From Variovorax paradoxus (GTDB lineage: Bacteria > Pseudomonadota > Gammaproteobacteria > Burkholderiales > Burkholderiaceae_C): a stretch of DNA of 64,000 nucleotides. The DNA lies in the NCBI RefSeq assembly GCF_029919115.1, contig NZ_CP123990.1, positions 4,924,501 through 4,988,500 of the forward strand, given 5' to 3'. Below, piece after piece: positions 23,101 through 31,047 of the stretch (position 1 is its first letter; the number at the start of each line of letters is the position of its first letter). The notes beneath the pieces are model-generated. The model saw only the letters and a program-made list of their open reading frames with translations. It was not told where the DNA came from and made no database searches. The translations under genes and the position numbers were made by a program.

Positions 23101-25213
23101 GCGGCGTTGCCGTTACCGGGTCGGTGCTGGCGCGGCACTTGGGCAATTGCGTGATGTTGCAGTTCGCGAGCGAGGTATTGCCCGCGCCGCCCGAAGGAGC
23201 AGGCAGCGAACAGGCCGGGAACGTGGCGCCGTTGGGAGCCACCGAGACCGAAGGCGATCCCGCCGCCTGCAGCACCTGCCGGAATGTGTCCGTGACGGCG
23301 ACGTTCTGCGCGGTCGAGGGGCCGTCGTTGACGATCTCGATCTCCCATGTGACCGCCTGACCCGCGGTCTGCCGGTTCGCGTCGCTGCTGCCGATGCCCA
23401 CCACACGCTTCAGAACCCTGACATCCGCATAGTTGGCGCTGTCGTCCACGCCGGTGCCCAGGTTGACGCAGTCGTTGCCGGTGTTGGCGTCAGGGTCGGC
23501 GCCTGCCGTGGGGTCGCTCGCGGGCAGCGCCACGTTCACGCACATGCTGTTGACGATCTGTCCGCCGCCCGAGGGTAGCGACGGGATCGTGACGTTGACA
23601 ATCACGTAGCCCGCATTGCGCGCGGTGTTGCCGCTCGAGGTGTCGACGTTGATGTCGGCATTGGTCGTGCGCGTGCAGTTCACCCTGGCCGGCCCGTCGA
23701 CTGGTGCCACGACGGGGGAGCTGCCCTTGGTGATCGTGCAGCTGTAGCCGTCGCGCTGCGTGACGCTGTTGATCTGCACGCCGGCCGGCAGGTCGTCGAC
23801 CAGGTTGATCGTGCTGCCCGCAAGAAGGCGCGTACCGCCGAGGTTGGTGGCGCCGACCTGGTAGTCGAAAGCCTGGCCGATCGGCACGTTGTTCTGGGGC
23901 CATCCGCGGCGCTTGTCGGCGCGGAAGTCGGTGGCCGAATTCGCCACGTCGGCAGGCACGCTGCCCGTGGCCGAGGTTGCCACCGGGCCGGTGGCATTCA
24001 CCGTCGCTTCATTGACCACGCCCGTACCTGCCGTGATGGCAGTGACCGCAACCACGACGTTGCCGAGCGACTGGTCAGCACCGCCTGCGCCGCCGATATT
24101 GGCGCGCGCGCAGCTCACGGTCTGCCCCGCGGAAGAGCAGGTCCACCCGGCGCCAGGTGTCAAGGAGTCGATCCGGAAGTTGGCCGGCAACGTGTCGGAG
24201 AGCGTCACGCCAGTGGGCGCGCTGCCGCTGAAGCGGGGCGTCAGCGTGAAGTTGAAGCGCTGGCCCACGAGCAGTTGGCCGCCGTTGTGGGTCTTGGTCA
24301 TCGAGAGCACGGTGCCCGCGGTCACCGTGGTGTTGGCAGTGGCGTTGTTGTTCTCGGACACGCCGTCGCCGATTGCACCCGCCGGTGCAATTGCCGGCTG
24401 GTGCGTGATGGTGGAGCCCGCGGCTGCGGTGACCACGCCGTTCACGGTGAAGATGCGCGTGCCGTTGAGCGCAAGAACACCGGCGTTGCAGGTCAGCTGG
24501 CTGCCGCTGATGGAACAGCCCGATGGCAGGCCGTTGTCCGAGACGAAAAGGCCGGTGGGAATGTTGTAGGTGAGCGTCGTGCCCGAGCTCGAGTCGGGCC
24601 CGTTGTTGGTGAGCGTGAACGCGATCGGCACCGTCGCGCCGCTGGGGGCTGTGGGAGGCGCCGTGATGGCCACGGCCACGTCGGCGCCCTGGTTCACGGT
24701 GATGTTCTTGGTTTCCGACGGGCCCCCGCCCGCAGGCTCGGCCTTGACGCTCAGCGTGCCCTGCGAGATGGTGCGCAGCATCAGCTTGAAGTCGAGGGTC
24801 TGGTTGGCCGCGAGCGTGATGCCCGAGCAGGTGACCACGCCTTGCCCCGGGGAGCCCACCGGCACGGTCGAACTGCAGCTGCCGACAGGCACGGCGCTCG
24901 TGCCCATGTAGATGCTGTTGCCCGGAATCTCGTAGGTGAACGAGGTACCCGGCGCCCCGATCGGCAGGCTGTCGGTTTCGGCGATGGTCACCGTGCTGGT
25001 GACCGTGCCGCCCGCCGGAAGAATGTCGGGCGTGTGCACCAGGCTGGAAACCTGCGGAATCGCATGGGCGGCCGAGGCCAGCAGCAGAGTCGCAGCCGGA
25101 ACGGCGATGCGCGCGGAAAGCCGCGCCATGCGCCTTTGCAATGCCTGCCGCGCAAGGTGGAAGAAATCGCTCGGCGCTTTCGCGCCCGACAAGATCGTTG
25201 GGGTGTTGGGCAT
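17147..25213 (-). CDS. Giant DUF11 / SdrD-B-like repeat cell-surface protein (2688 aa)
   Basis: The N-terminus has a long basic region and a Sec signal ending LLLASAAHA. Residues from about 60 to 1260 are a chain of DUF11-type Ig-like modules (recurring TDTLPA/LT and NNGPDS patterns). From about 1275 to 2150 come eight SdrD-B-like modules, each with a loop such as DLDGDGQIDTGEPG followed by a LTGTD strand. Further carboxypeptidase-regulatory-like folds and a ninth loop (DDKNANGYQDEGEPG) near 2490 follow. The C-terminus ends with a short OmpA-like stretch (LDRTVNVLAEKAS...) and no LPXTG motif. The loops look calcium-binding. GAGGG precedes the ATG. It is probably an adhesin or a structural filament, retained with the downstream OmpA/barrel protein. 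Its length and repeats make it assembly-sensitive. Confidence 0.88.
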   Translation of the reverse strand: MPNTPTILSGAKAPSDFFHLARQALQRRMARLSARIAVPAATLLLASAAHAIPQVSSLVHTPDILPAGGTVTSTVTIAETDSLPIGAPGTSFTYEIPGNSIYMGTSAVPVGSCSSTVPVGSPGQGVVTCSGITLAANQTLDFKLMLRTISQGTLSVKAEPAGGGPSETKNITVNQGADVAVAITAPPTAPSGATVPIAFTLTNNGPDSSSGTTLTYNIPTGLFVSDNGLPSGCSISGSQLTCNAGVLALNGTRIFTVNGVVTAAAGSTITHQPAIAPAGAIGDGVSENNNATANTTVTAGTVLSMTKTHNGGQLLVGQRFNFTLTPRFSGSAPTGVTLSDTLPANFRIDSLTPGAGWTCSSAGQTVSCARANIGGAGGADQSLGNVVVAVTAITAGTGVVNEATVNATGPVATSATGSVPADVANSATDFRADKRRGWPQNNVPIGQAFDYQVGATNLGGTRLLAGSTINLVDDLPAGVQINSVTQRDGYSCTITKGSSPVVAPVDGPARVNCTRTTNADINVDTSSGNTARNAGYVIVNVTIPSLPSGGGQIVNSMCVNVALPASDPTAGADPDANTGNDCVNLGTGVDDSANYADVRVLKRVVGIGSSDANRQTAGQAVTWEIEIVNDGPSTAQNVAVTDTFRQVLQAAGSPSVSVAPNGATFPACSLPAPSGGAGNTSLANCNITQLPKCRASTDPVTATPLCPVITVVARHYGDGASASDHRFDIPNTATAIAATPADPTLNNNSAAANAYYNALTDVTVTKTASPNEVPVGQLLTYTLTALNRTVQDGSFSRAYDVTVTDTLPANLMFLGADASAGGTCSEKPLTTAPTGAASNNKLVCSWASLDRNQQQTVSVRVRPLYAIYALNNRPELITNNVSVATLTPEATTSNNTATANASVTGPNYDLVITKTEDVDPANVGDNVTYIITVSNNRPSAAESIEVIDTLPAVGSNGEPGPAFISASAPAGIVIESPAIDSVGQKVKFTIPVLGGNGTGATGPADAPNTMQLRVTVRGISRGSFQNQASVWFKEAAQNAFDGQPTNNVVTENTAFRFKADVEVVSKMAVSTGTATPLATVAIGQSFDWLVQLRNNGPDSAETTSFTDTLPTGLALTGTPVFTVTGGTFTPTAPTCTGSAGGTSVSCAITSMPANGTATVRIPVRTTTGTTPANGTPFTNRAHLVTTGSGDTNGGADPDAGNNFKEGSITVQSSALSGRVYEDLDGDGQIDTGEPGIGGVTMRLTGTDSLGNAVSLTTTTATDGTWSFTVPAGTYSVAEDQPAAYQPGITRAGGVTGVGSTAGTVPAGTSSGPNGSNANRIDTIVLGLGGTSTANNFGEVRPASLAGRVYRDADYNYAASAGDPGIAGVTVTLTGTDMFGNAVSTTATTASGTGNYAFNNLLPGSYTVTETQPAAFADGSDAAGTAGGTAANDVVSAIALRSNVNGTGYDFGELLTRIPVRVFVDGNNDGLPQAGDTGIPTVEVRLTGTDAAGNPVNIVAVPSGPDGSYEFRNVPPSAAGGYTITETQPSNYAPGKANANGHPGTAQAGGNAITGVTVAGTNPPLTQGDYYFGELLPAGISGRVYYDRDGSGAQGAPATEPGIAGVTITLTGTDVNGNSVTRTTTTDASGDYNFANLAPGSYTVTETRPTGYEPGITRAGNVSGAGSTPGSVPTSGSGVSNGPNGSNANVIQNIVLAAAGAGSAANNFSAVRPASVSGYVYADVAPSNGTRDTAEPGIAGTTVRVTGTDFLGNAVTQTVQAAADGRYLVDKLLPGTYQIDETQPDGVADGPESLGTVGGTPRGTVNPGSVNDRFGALVLTSEDAGIDYNFGERGGQIAGWVYVDTNNDGIRQAGEPGIPGVSVTLTGRSASGLAVNATVVTDANGRYVFTGLLPADATGYTLRETQPVTFADGLDSVGSLDGTAVGKPGNDVLSAIMYRGGNGDDYNFGERGASIAGTVYNDANRNGTREPQDLPIAGVTITLTGTDAAGNPVTRTAVTGPDGRYELAGLPLPGTGGYTVTETQPSGYDEGIAIPGTLGGSVQGTNQIRVNFTTLAANGTGYDFNEHNNLPASLTGTVWFDQNHNRSRESGEGQGEGWTVELMRCADGGNACPETAATVLYTVTTAADGSYRFGDLTPGEYRVRFRSPDGRTVGGVWPTDAAQNGAGGPYPTPAASDPRFSIKVRVNAGANVQRQDLPYDPGGVVYDSVSGTPVPGAVVRLVGPPGFDPAQHLLDGRDTYTTGPNGYYDFFVLPGAPAGEYRLAVTPPGSYLPSSIYPPAAGGLGTQSCSAPANGPAPAQSNPCVVSPGAGLVPGAGYYLAFQMPGGGGQHVVANNIPLDPSDATLIELRKTSSKLTVKKGELLPYRITARNTRGNPVPGVAVVDTLPPGFRYVQGSLTVRTMPGGVALPVVPQINGRQVVVPGQNFAPNETKEYLMVAGVGVGVGEGEFVNQVIATQGVGGRVLSNLATATVRVVPDALFDCTDVIGKVYDDKNANGYQDEGEPGLANVRIATVNGVLVTTDAEGRYHIACAAIPKEGTGSNLVLKLDDRTLPSGYRTTSENPAAERATRGKVLKVNFGATVHRVVRLALQGTAFEDGNAALRAGFVPELDRTVNVLAEKASVLRLAYKAAPGEAEALGRQRTDAVKAAVLSRWKQLGEQRESRKEPPLFNLDIEVELVPAATPAVKP
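18780..21585 (-). repeat. Eight tandem SdrD-B-like coding repeats (about 340-bp unit)
   Basis: Inside the giant surface gene eight related modules follow each other. Each begins with a G-x-V-Y/F/W loop (for example GRVYEDLDGDG, GWVYVDTNNDG, GTVYNDANRNG) and continues with ITLTGTD-type strands and a TETQP turn. At DNA level stretches such as gtgccggtgagcgtga recur, so unequal recombination could change copy number. Unit boundaries are by eye. Confidence 0.75.
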
Positions 25214-25435
25214 CCCGTCCCTCGTAATTGCTCTGATGGCCCCGGCACCGTGCGTTGGGCGCCGCGGAATGCGGCGCAGGTGTCCAGGAAAGAGCGCGAT
25301 TCTTCGAGGGGAGCGCCTAGCAGGCTTTTGCTGCGCCGGACGAAATGTTTTGAAAAACTGACATTCGTTTACGATTGCAACGGAACGTGAATTCCGTCAC
25401 ATGCGTTTTCATAGGCCACGCCCTACGCTAAACGA

Positions 25436-26296
25436 ATGTCTTACTGGTCCTCCGTTCCCGCCCGGCGCGCACACATCCTCCTGGTCGACGACAACATCGA
25501 CGAACTGCAGCTTCTGCTGGCAGCTTTAAGGGGCGAGGGACACCGCATCAGCATGGCTTTCGACGCGATGCAGGGCTACAGGCGGGCGACGGCGCTGCAG
25601 CCGGACCTGATCCTGCTGGACGTGCGCATGAGCGGCGCGGACGGCTTTGCCACCTGCCGGCTGCTGAAGGCCGACCCCTCCACCGCGCATATCCCTGTGA
25701 TCTTCGTCACCTCGTCCGCCTCGGTGGAAGAAAGGCTGACGGGCCTGCATGAAGGTGCTGTCGACTACATCCTCAAGCCCTACGAACCGGCCGAAGTGCT
25801 GGCCCGCGTCTCCGTGCACCTGGTGCTGGCCAGCAGCAAGCACCCGCGGGCAGACAGCCCCGCCGCAGAGGCGCAGCCAGATATCGAAAAAAGGGAGGCC
25901 GGGCCCGATCGGGTGATTGCCCTGGCGGCCCAGCGGCTCGTGATGTCGGACCTGGCGAACGTGCCGCCCCTGCCGGAACTGGCCGAGCGCGTGGGCACGC
26001 ATGAAAAGCGCTTGTCGCGCGTGTTTCGCGAACTGACGGGCCGCACGGTGTTCGAGTTTGTGCGCGAAGCCCGGCTGTCCGAAGCGCGGCGCTTGCTGGC
26101 GGAAACGGCGCTCAGCGTGGAAGACGTGGCGCTGGCCGTCGGGTTTTCGAGCGCAGCCAATTTTTCGACCGCGTTTCGCGAGCGCTTCCAGGAAACGCCG
26201 AGCGGGTTTCGCAGCACGCTCGGTGGCAAGGCGGCTTCGTTGCCCCGCCCGTCGCGTTTGACCGTGCCTGTGTCCATGCCGGTCTCCGGGGCCTGA
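25436..26296 (+). CDS. Response regulator with AraC-type HTH output
   Basis: The 286-residue protein has an N-terminal receiver with the acidic pair VDD at 18-19, phospho-acceptor Asp62 in LLDVRMSG and the conserved Lys in ILKPYEP. A linker leads to a C-terminal AraC/XylS pair of helix-turn-helices (VFEFVREARLSEARRLL, then VALAVGFSSAANFSTAFRERF). It lies seven bases upstream of the histidine kinase gene in one operon. It is divergent from the giant surface-protein gene, with about 220 bp between the two starts, so that operon is a plausible target. Confidence 0.93.
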   Translation: MSYWSSVPARRAHILLVDDNIDELQLLLAALRGEGHRISMAFDAMQGYRRATALQPDLILLDVRMSGADGFATCRLLKADPSTAHIPVIFVTSSASVEERLTGLHEGAVDYILKPYEPAEVLARVSVHLVLASSKHPRADSPAAEAQPDIEKREAGPDRVIALAAQRLVMSDLANVPPLPELAERVGTHEKRLSRVFRELTGRTVFEFVREARLSEARRLLAETALSVEDVALAVGFSSAANFSTAFRERFQETPSGFRSTLGGKAASLPRPSRLTVPVSMPVSGA

Positions 26297-26303
26297 GGCG
26301 GCC

Positions 26304-28631
26304 GTGACTGCGCTGCGCACCTTTCTGCTGTCGTGCGCGGCTTTCTTTTTCTTCTGCCTTTGGGTTCAGCCTTTGCAGGCTGCAACGCTGGAGCTGCGCG
26401 ATGCGGCGCAGTTGCCCATCGTGCTGGACGACAAGGTCGAGATACTCGAAGACCGGAAAGCAGAACTATCGCTCGAGGCGGTGGCCGCGCAAAACGGCAA
26501 CCTCTCTGACGGGTTTGTGCCAGGCACGCGGGCACGCATGCGGCCGGGCTTCTCGAACTCGGTGTTCTGGCTGCGCTTTTCGGTGGTGAACGACAGCAGC
26601 GCCGTGCGCCCGCTGCGCTTGGTGCTGAACACGACGTGGCTGCAATACGTCGATTTTCATGTGCAGCGGGGCCCCATCGGCAAGACGCCCCCCGGAACCT
26701 GGGCGCATGAGGCCGCCGGTATCTCGATGCCCGACAACCGCAACCGCGGCGCCAACCGCGTGCCCACGCTTGCGCTGGAACTGCGGCCGCGCGAACATGC
26801 CACGGTACTTGTGCGAGTGCAGAGCCACAGCACCGTCAGGCTGGCGCCTGTGCTGCACAGTCCCGACACATGGCGTGAATACGAGACCAACCACGCGCTG
26901 GTCGATGGGTTGTTGATCGGCGGCCTGCTCGTGCTGGCGGTGTATTCGCTCGCGGTGTGGGGCATTTCGCGCAACGATGCATTGGGTTCGCAGAGTCTCG
27001 GATTCGCACTGGTCGCGCTCTACGAAGCCATCTACCGCGGCTATGCGCGGCTGCTGTTCTGGCCGGAGAGCACCGAATGGAGCTACCGCGCGGCGAGTTT
27101 CATTGCCGGCTGCTGCGTGCTGAACATGGTGCTGTACCTGCATGCGCTCTCGCGCGGCGGGCCGTTGCGCCAGCCGGGGCTTTACGTGCTGGTCGGGCTG
27201 ACCGCGGCGCAGGCGTTGGTAACGCTCGGAACCCTGATCGGCAGCTATTCGCTTTTCGCCCAAGCGAGCCTCGTGAGTACGTTGGCGCTGGTGCTGGCAT
27301 TGACGATCAGCAGCTTCGCCTACATGCGCCGGGCGGGGCCGGGCGGGCGGCTGGCTTTTCCGGTGATGGTCGTCGTCAGCCTGGGCGTGTGCCTGCGGCT
27401 CACCGAACTTTCTCCGCCCGAGCACGCCATTCCCGGCTTCGACGCCTACGTGCTGGGCTTTCCGGGCTTGCTGATCGGCCTTGTGGCGCTGGCGGCATGG
27501 ACGCATCACCTTTCGCACCAGCGGCACTCGGCGCAGCGCAAGCTGGTCCAGTGGCAGGCGCACGAGCAGCAGCGGCTGCAGAACGAAGTGGCGCGCAAGA
27601 CCCGCGCCCTCAACGCCGCGCTGGAGCAAGCCGAACAGCGCGCACGCGAGCAGACGCGGCTCATGGCCTACATCAGCCATGACCTGCGCGCACCGCTGGC
27701 CACCATCGTGGGCCATGCGCGCATGCTGCAGGGCAACCTGGCGCCGGCATCTCCGCCGCAGCTGCAGGCCATCGAACGCAGCGCAAACTACCAGCTCGCG
27801 CTGGTCGATGACCTGCTCGAATATGCCAAGGGCGAGTTGCTGCCGCTGGCATTGGACCCCAAGCCGGTTCGCCTGCCCGCGCTGATCGAAGACATCGCGC
27901 AGTACGCATCCGCGCTGGCGCAGCGCCGCAACAACCGCTTCATGCTCGAGATTCGCGGGCCCCTGCCTCCCGCCGTGCGCCTGGACAGCAAGCGCTTTCA
28001 GCAATTGCTGCTGAACCTGCTCTCGAATGCGGCCAAGTTCACGCACAAGGGACAGATGGGCCTGCGGGTGCGCGCCCAGCCCACCGAGCGCCGCCAATGG
28101 CGGCTGAGCCTGGAAGTCTGGGACAGCGGCATCGGCATCGACCGGGAGGACCAGCGGCGCGTGTTCCGCTCTTTCGAGCAGGCAGACCCATCCGCGGGCG
28201 GAAGCGGGCTGGGCCTGGCGATTGCGCGGCGCATCGTTCAGCGCATGGGCGGGGAGCTGCGGCTCGACAGCCGCCGCCACCTGGGCACGCGGCTGCGGTT
28301 TTCAGTCGTGGTCGACCCCGCATCGGAGGAAGAGGCCCCTGCCCCCATCGCGGAGGCCGTGCCGCCCGAACCGCATGCCCCGCTCGACACGCCGAGGCGC
28401 CAGGTACGGCCTGTGCCCGAAATTGCACCGCTCCCCCTCGGTGCGCGAAAAGAACTCGAGGTGCTGGCGCGTGACGGACGCTGGACGGACCTGCACGAAT
28501 GGGCCGACCGGTTTGCGGCAGACCCGCGCCACGAGGCGCTGGTGAAGGCGGTGCGCCAGGCGTTGGAAAGCCTCGACTTCGATCACATCACCCATTTGGC
28601 GCGGGCAACACCCTGCGCGGCGGCGGACTGA
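26304..28631 (+). CDS. Seven-TM (7TMR-DISM type) sensor histidine kinase
   Basis: This 775-residue inner-membrane kinase starts at GTG with GAGG upstream. A signal sequence is followed by a periplasmic 7TMR-DISMED2-like domain (FWLRFSVVNDSS..., LQYVDFHVQRG) and seven hydrophobic helices (about residues 195-400). A coiled coil, then a HisKA domain with His459 in ISHDLRAPLA, then an HATPase domain with DSGIGI and GGSGLGLAIA complete the kinase core. A tail of about 100 residues after the kinase has no recognised domain (ARKELEVLARDGRWTDLHEW...); it is helical and may be a partner-binding segment. It is co-transcribed with the response regulator before it. Confidence 0.92.
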   Translation: MTALRTFLLSCAAFFFFCLWVQPLQAATLELRDAAQLPIVLDDKVEILEDRKAELSLEAVAAQNGNLSDGFVPGTRARMRPGFSNSVFWLRFSVVNDSSAVRPLRLVLNTTWLQYVDFHVQRGPIGKTPPGTWAHEAAGISMPDNRNRGANRVPTLALELRPREHATVLVRVQSHSTVRLAPVLHSPDTWREYETNHALVDGLLIGGLLVLAVYSLAVWGISRNDALGSQSLGFALVALYEAIYRGYARLLFWPESTEWSYRAASFIAGCCVLNMVLYLHALSRGGPLRQPGLYVLVGLTAAQALVTLGTLIGSYSLFAQASLVSTLALVLALTISSFAYMRRAGPGGRLAFPVMVVVSLGVCLRLTELSPPEHAIPGFDAYVLGFPGLLIGLVALAAWTHHLSHQRHSAQRKLVQWQAHEQQRLQNEVARKTRALNAALEQAEQRAREQTRLMAYISHDLRAPLATIVGHARMLQGNLAPASPPQLQAIERSANYQLALVDDLLEYAKGELLPLALDPKPVRLPALIEDIAQYASALAQRRNNRFMLEIRGPLPPAVRLDSKRFQQLLLNLLSNAAKFTHKGQMGLRVRAQPTERRQWRLSLEVWDSGIGIDREDQRRVFRSFEQADPSAGGSGLGLAIARRIVQRMGGELRLDSRRHLGTRLRFSVVVDPASEEEAPAPIAEAVPPEPHAPLDTPRRQVRPVPEIAPLPLGARKELEVLARDGRWTDLHEWADRFAADPRHEALVKAVRQALESLDFDHITHLARATPCAAAD

Positions 28632-28716
28632 CTGAATCCCGAAGGCGTGCGCCGGGACGTCTGGCAGCGCCACCTTGCTTTTTCAGGACTTCTCCCAAGA
28701 TTTCTCCCACTTCTTA

Positions 28717-28735
28717 AATGATAATGATTGTTATT
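28717..28735 (+). promoter_or_regulatory. Fur box before the TonB-dependent receptor
   Basis: AATGATAATGATTGTTATT contains three adjacent NATNAT-type hexamers of the Fur consensus. It ends about 20 bases before the proposed start of the receptor gene, so it should overlap the promoter and repress in iron-replete cells. Confidence 0.8.
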
Positions 28736-28754
28736 TACCCTTCAGAGATAGCAA

Positions 28755-30959
28755 TTGTTGAACTCAAGACTCAAGGAAATCGCCGCGGCCAGCGCACGCC
28801 TGGCGTCAGGCACCGCCGCCGCTCTCCCCTCCTTCAAGAACTCGACGCTCGGCCTGGGCACAGGCGCCGCCCTGCTGGTGCTGTGCGCAGCGGCCCCGGC
28901 TGGCCGGGCCTACGCGCAGGAGGCCGCCGACGGCAAGCCGGCCGCCGCGCTGCCGACCGTGACCGCTACCGCGGCGGAAGAAACCCCGCAGCACCTCGGC
29001 GCCAAGGTGAGCAGCGGCGCCCTCGGCGCGCGCACGCAGCTTGACACGCCGTTTTCAACCACCGTGGTCAAGAGCGAAGACCTGGCCGAGCGCCAGGTGT
29101 CGAAACTGGGCGACGTGTTTGCGTTGGACGCCTCGGTGTCCGACAACAGCGGCGCCTACAGCAGCTGGGCGAGCTACATCACCGTGCGCGGCCTGCCGCT
29201 GGACTGGCAGAACGGCTACCGCATGGACGGCAAGCCCTTTCTCAGCTACGCCATCACGCTGCCCTACGAGCACTTCGAGCAGATCGAGCTGCTGAAGGGA
29301 TCATCGGGCTTCATGTACGGCTTCGGCTCCCCGGGCGGCATCGTCAACTACGTAACGAGGAAGCCGACCGACCAGCCGGTGCGCAGCATCGACATTGGCT
29401 ACAAATCGAACAGCGTGTGGAGCGAGCATGCCGACCTGGGCGGGCGCTTTGGCACGGACGACCGGTTCGGCTACCGGCTCAATGCCACGCATGAAGAAGG
29501 CAAGGCTTTCAACGACGGCGGCATCCGCCGCGATTCGGTGTCGCTGGCGCTCGATGCCCGGCTGACGCGCGACCTGACCTGGAACTTCGACGCGCTCTAC
29601 CAGAAGCGCAAGTCCACCGGACAGACCCCGTCGATCGCCACCAGCGCCTACACCGGCACGCGCCTGCCCGGGACGATTCGCGACAAGGACCAGACGCTGG
29701 TGGGGCCGGGCCAGCATCTCACCACCGACCTGCAGCTTTACTCGACCGGGCTGCAGTACAAGCTGACGCCCGACTGGACGCTGAGCACCAGCTACAGCCA
29801 CAGCACTTCCAAGCGCAGCCGCAACGAAGGCATTCTTTACTTGCAGGACGCGAGCGGCAACTACGACGACTACCGCTCCGACACGCGCGAAGGCCATCGC
29901 TTCGACCAATGGCAGGCGATGGCCGAGGGCAAGCTGCGCACCGGCACCGTCGAGCACCAGGTCACGCTGGGCGCGTCGTGGCAGAAGCAGACCAACGACT
30001 ACAGCAGCAACAGCATCTACCAGTGGATCGGCACCGGCAGCATCTTCAGGCAGAACACCAATGCCTACGCCAGCACGACCGACCTACTGATGTACCGCAA
30101 CAGCGACATCACCCAGCGCGCCGTCTTCGCGAGCGACACCATGAAACTGTCGGACCGCTGGTCGGTGCTGGCCGGCCTGCGCAGCACCGACTACGAGCAA
30201 AGCGCCTACGGCACCGACGGCGTCAGGACCTCGGAGTACAAGAAGAAGGGCGTGATCACGCCGACGCTCGCGTTGATGTTCAAGCCCGCGCCCGACACCA
30301 CGCTGTACACCAGCTATGTCGAGTCGCTCGAGCAGGGCAGCTCCGTCAGCAGCCTTTACGCCAACAACGGCGAGCTGCTCAAGCCATTGAAGAGCAAGCA
30401 GTACGAACTGGGCATCAAGACCGACCGCGAGCGCTGGAGCGCCACGGCCGCGCTGTTCCGCATCGAACGCGGCGCCGAGTACGCCAACAGCGCCAACGCG
30501 CTGGTGCAGGACGGCCGCTCGATCTACCAGGGCCTGGAATTCGCGGCCTCCACGCGCCTGGGTTCGCAGTGGCAAATCGGCGGCAACCTGATGTTCCTGG
30601 ACACCTCGTACAAGCGCGGCATCAACAACATCGGCAATCGCGTGGCGGGTGCGCCGAACTTCGTGGCCACGGCGCAGGTGTCGTATGCGGTGCCGCAGGT
30701 GCCGGGCCTGAAGCTTTCGGCGGACGCCAAATACACGGGCAGCACCATGCTCAACGCGGCCAACCAGCTCAAGCTTCCGGGCTACGCTGTGGCCAACATC
30801 GGTGCGAGCTACGCCACGCGCATCAACGGCCATGACACCATCTTCCGCGTGGCGGTGAACAACCTCACGAACCGGCGCTACTGGGAATACCAGTACGACA
30901 ACTACATCAAGCCCGGCGACCCGCGCACCTTCAGCGTGAGCGCCAAGCTGGACTTCTAG
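28755..30959 (+). CDS. TonB-dependent siderophore receptor
   Basis: This is a 734-residue outer-membrane receptor. A signal peptide (about residues 30-54, ending GRAYAQ) is followed by a TonB-box-like PTVTATAAE segment, the plug domain (TTVVKSEDLAERQ, ITVRGLPLDWQNGYRMDG, SSGFMYGFGSPGGIVNYVTRKP) and a 22-strand-type barrel ending in a terminal Phe (SAKLDF). There is no N-terminal signalling (STN) domain, so it does not signal to a sigma/anti-sigma pair itself. The start is a TTG with AGAGA upstream; no ATG fits this frame near the signal peptide. The ligand is unknown. It is 18 kb from the siderophore cluster but also Fur-boxed, so a xenosiderophore is as likely as the self-made one. Confidence 0.93.
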   Translation: MLNSRLKEIAAASARLASGTAAALPSFKNSTLGLGTGAALLVLCAAAPAGRAYAQEAADGKPAAALPTVTATAAEETPQHLGAKVSSGALGARTQLDTPFSTTVVKSEDLAERQVSKLGDVFALDASVSDNSGAYSSWASYITVRGLPLDWQNGYRMDGKPFLSYAITLPYEHFEQIELLKGSSGFMYGFGSPGGIVNYVTRKPTDQPVRSIDIGYKSNSVWSEHADLGGRFGTDDRFGYRLNATHEEGKAFNDGGIRRDSVSLALDARLTRDLTWNFDALYQKRKSTGQTPSIATSAYTGTRLPGTIRDKDQTLVGPGQHLTTDLQLYSTGLQYKLTPDWTLSTSYSHSTSKRSRNEGILYLQDASGNYDDYRSDTREGHRFDQWQAMAEGKLRTGTVEHQVTLGASWQKQTNDYSSNSIYQWIGTGSIFRQNTNAYASTTDLLMYRNSDITQRAVFASDTMKLSDRWSVLAGLRSTDYEQSAYGTDGVRTSEYKKKGVITPTLALMFKPAPDTTLYTSYVESLEQGSSVSSLYANNGELLKPLKSKQYELGIKTDRERWSATAALFRIERGAEYANSANALVQDGRSIYQGLEFAASTRLGSQWQIGGNLMFLDTSYKRGINNIGNRVAGAPNFVATAQVSYAVPQVPGLKLSADAKYTGSTMLNAANQLKLPGYAVANIGASYATRINGHDTIFRVAVNNLTNRRYWEYQYDNYIKPGDPRTFSVSAKLDF

Positions 30960-31047
30960 GCGCTGCCGCCACAGCTGGCCGCGGGGTCATTCCTGGCGGC
31001 AAGGCGGCGGATGCTAAATTGGACGGCCAGGATTGTGAAAACGCTGG

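Noticed and set aside
30960..31047. GCCGCCA/TGGCGGC inverted repeat after the receptor gene as terminator
   Set aside because: Long loop and no T run; not convincing as rho-independent.
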